NCBI GenBank assembly: GCA_018873245.2
Contig: JAEMBT020000002.1
Coordinates: 4,220,001-4,284,000 of the forward strand
Length of the DNA: 64,000 nucleotides
Reading direction: 5' to 3'
Source: Archegozetes longisetosus
Lineage: Eukaryota; Arthropoda; Arachnida; Sarcoptiformes; Trhypochthoniidae
Part shown: positions 61,561 through 64,000 of the stretch, in pieces
Position numbering within the stretch: position 1 is the stretch's first letter
How the letters are laid out: each line of letters starts with the position of its first letter
Program-made: the position numbers and the translations under genes
The notes under the pieces: model-generated
Told to the model about the DNA's origin: nothing
Database searches by the model: none
What the model saw: only the letters and a program-made list of their open reading frames with translations

Positions 61561-63399
61561 TTGTTATATCATAAGAATTGATAACAATTCGAAGATGTAA
61601 AGGTTTCAACAATTTCAATCGATCTATATCTTCCGATAGCACTCGAGATTTAAAATAGAATAATTTGATACCTTATTCAATACCTTTCAATACTTTTGAA
61701 TAATAGACAACATAACTTACGTTCACTGAATTAAAGTGATGCTTACATGTGATGAAATTTTATTATTACGCCTCATATTACTTATTAAGTTTCAATAAAA
61801 TATTGAAGGATAAGAAGATAAGGCATACAATAAGTTTTGAAGGTATACGTAATTTGTTGCTTAGGTTTTTAGTGTAATGTCGTATGATTTAAGCCTTAAG
61901 TTTCAAGAGAATTAAGTTGGAGCAACACCATGATTAATTTTTAATAAGTATTTCAAGTGCAGTATATTTCGATATTAATATGAGTGGCTGATAAAGTGGG
62001 ATGGGATAGCATGATATGAGTGCAATGAAAATTAGAATAAAATGAGGTGTCAATTTTATTGGCTCATTGTTTCGAATAATATTTCAAAACCTCTGGCTAA
62101 CTAATCGATAGTAATGTTATCGATTGAGATCAATTGATACGAATCAACACTCAAGGGTTTACTATTGCTTATTTTAATGATTTTCACATTCGACCTGAAT
62201 TATTGGGGAAAATACATATTAGAAACATTATAAATATATTAAGGTATATGACTTACTTAAGAAATATCTAATTCAAACTGTAAACTTATCAGCACATAAT
62301 TCCGTTGCCAGATCTCCAGGTTAGGCCTGTAAAATCCAGGTTTTGAACTTCGATTCCAGGTGGAAGGGTTGATCTGCATGTACACATATAAGTTTCAGGA
62401 TTTGTACTCTTACTCATATTAAAGTTATACGAACAGTCTTTCAATGGAAAGAATGAAAGCTGCAATGCTATTATAAAATTTTACCGTTAAAAGGAACAAA
62501 TATAAAGTTTTAAAAAATCCTGAAAGAGTCAAATTTAAAATTGAAGCATTATAGGTCTACAAAAGAAGTTTGAAATATTTGGAAAAAATTAGATTTTAAA
62601 AATTCAAATTTTAAAGATTTGGATTATCTTAATATTAAAGATATTAATTTGTAAAAGATTGTCAGCACAGCTAAAATGCTAAATATTCATGTAAATGTCG
62701 ATGATCTATATGAAGAATATTACAATTTGCTTAGCTTCTGATAATCAAATTGAGTTCAAATTTATCGTTAGATCATCGATGGGTTAAACACTTCTAAAAA
62801 ATGAATCTCAAAATTTACTTGATATAATAGAAACTGTATTTTCAATCCATATAAGTTTTCAATCCCATTTGCTGAGAAAATATTTAGCATTGTAGAAACC
62901 CTTTGAACAGAAGAAAGTAATAGGATGAAAATTAGTATAGTTAAATCATAATTTTGTTGCAGAATTAATTACAATTTATGTTGCATAAAATTCGTTGATT
63001 ATGCTTCAAAAAATGTTGAATTAAAAACTTGTAAATCTAGCACTAAAAATTATTTAAATGAACGAACCATTAAAATATATCAACTTTTATCATCGAAAAA
63101 AGTGATTTTCAAATCAAAGAGTGATTCTTTGATTTGCAAACTCCAAGGGAGGGATCGAACAAACTGGTAAGCAAGCTATAAAATCTCATACAATTTCCTA
63201 TTTCTTAATTGACTTGTTAACTAGACATGATATTTTCTAACCGTTTACTACGTTGAAAATATTATACAAATAGAAACGATTATATGGAGTTTTCGAATTT
63301 GCATGTGTTCTGTTCTAAATCTTGAGTGCTACTTGGAGATTTAGATTGATTATAATTGTTAATATAGTTTTAGCTTCAGATAGTTATCAAGTAATATTA
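61561..63399. other. Spacer between the inverted arms
   Basis: About 1.8 kb of AT-rich DNA between the two duplicate arms. No ORF, RNA gene or transposase-like sequence recognised. Confidence 0.5.
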
Positions 63400-64000
63400 T
63401 TTAAACAAATTAAATATAAATTTATATTTTATTAAAACAGTGATAATTCTTAATATTTTTGCGTTGAAATCAAATCTGTCTATAAGTCAAAAATTTTGTC
63501 TATAAGAGTAGGAAACGACAGAAGTTATTCTAATATGATTGAATTTGTGAGTGAAATTATCTCTTCCTCTCTGTTCAAGTGGACAGCTGTTGGTATTATT
63601 ACTGCAATTACTATTTACAGGTCGGTTTAATTAGAAAAACAATTATTAACTTCTTATAAAATATAGATTTCGAGCTTTGCAAAAATTATCGTTAAAAATT
63701 AAACATAATTAGTATTTGTTGATTCAATTTTAATTAATGAGAGTTTAATTTTAATGAACTTGAGGAAAAACATTTGACTGACTTATAATGTCATAGGCAA
63801 TGATGAGCGTGTTCGGTGCTCGTTTTTCAAGGAGCTCGAGCACCGATCACCAAATCAACGCCACTGTGTTCAGATTTTACATCTATTGAAATGTTTACAC
63901 AGAATTATTTAAATTTTAAGATTGTAATCCTAAACCTACAATCATTCGCAAAACTCCGGGAGCTAGCTTTTGAATATTCTATACTTTTAAACATCAAGCA
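63400..64000. repeat. Right arm of the inverted duplication, cut by the window end
   Basis: Inverted diverged copy of 60910-61560. Alignment still holds at the last bases (tatacttttaaacatcaag against the complement of cttgaagtttaaggtata), so the arm continues beyond 64000. Confidence 0.85.
63422..63630 (+). pseudogene. Membrane-protein exon or gene fragment (copy B), frame broken
   Basis: Paralogue of the fragment at 61284-61535. Conserved blocks LYFIKT, SNLSISQ, IRVG.DRS and IISSSLFKWTAVGII.AITIYRS are readable, but a one-base deletion near 63496-63506 (ttgtctata against ttgtcttata in the other copy) breaks the frame. Only the part from MIEF (63537) onward remains open, ending with TAA at 63628. 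A GT follows TACAG here but not in the other copy, so splicing at this point is uncertain. Confidence 0.4.

Overview
The window is AT-rich eukaryotic DNA with split genes that use GT–AG introns, nuclear tRNA genes and long non-coding tracts. The families present (CYP4 cytochrome P450s, SLC5, SLC17 and SLC18 carriers, DEG/ENaC channel, zona pellucida domain protein) fit an invertebrate animal. An arthropod, perhaps an acariform mite, is my best guess from gene content only. No bacterial, viral or CRISPR feature was seen. All exon models below were built by hand from splice consensus, reading phase and protein-family fit.

Layout. 1-4850: no gene recognised. 5064-13304 and 14335-21496: two head-to-tail CYP4-clan P450 genes (7 and 5 exons, about 541 and 554 aa) sharing three intron positions. 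The large last intron of the second holds, on the opposite strand, an intronless and broken DEG/ENaC channel copy (18937-20250). 21497-27019: no gene recognised. 27020-31858 (minus): a 12-exon sodium/sugar symporter (SLC5, about 716 aa) whose introns carry at least three inverted-repeat elements. 35493-36250: tRNA-Trp(CCA) and tRNA-Gly(GCC). 36611-45022: four single-exon tetraspan membrane proteins (two minus, two plus), two of them with C-terminal PPxY motifs, with a small secreted peptide gene between them and hairpin elements nearby. 47749-48842: small unrecognised ORFs. 50667-52647: an SLC17-type anion transporter in 5 exons, one base short in exon 2. 53294-56388: an intact 10-exon SLC18 vesicular amine transporter-like gene that keeps most of the charged transport residues but has Gln for the TM11 Asp. 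57310-59101: a ZP-domain secreted protein gene with a nonsense codon and a one-base frameshift. 60910-64000: a large inverted duplication whose arms carry a conserved membrane-protein exon and run off the window end.

The genes do not form one pathway. The two adjacent carriers SLC17 and SLC18 both belong to vesicular/organic solute transporter families, and the P450 pair looks like a local tandem duplication. The least ordinary features are the nested channel pseudogene, the density of foldback elements (at least seven), the altered SLC18 protein, and the two genes (SLC17, ZP) whose otherwise coherent models need one base added.
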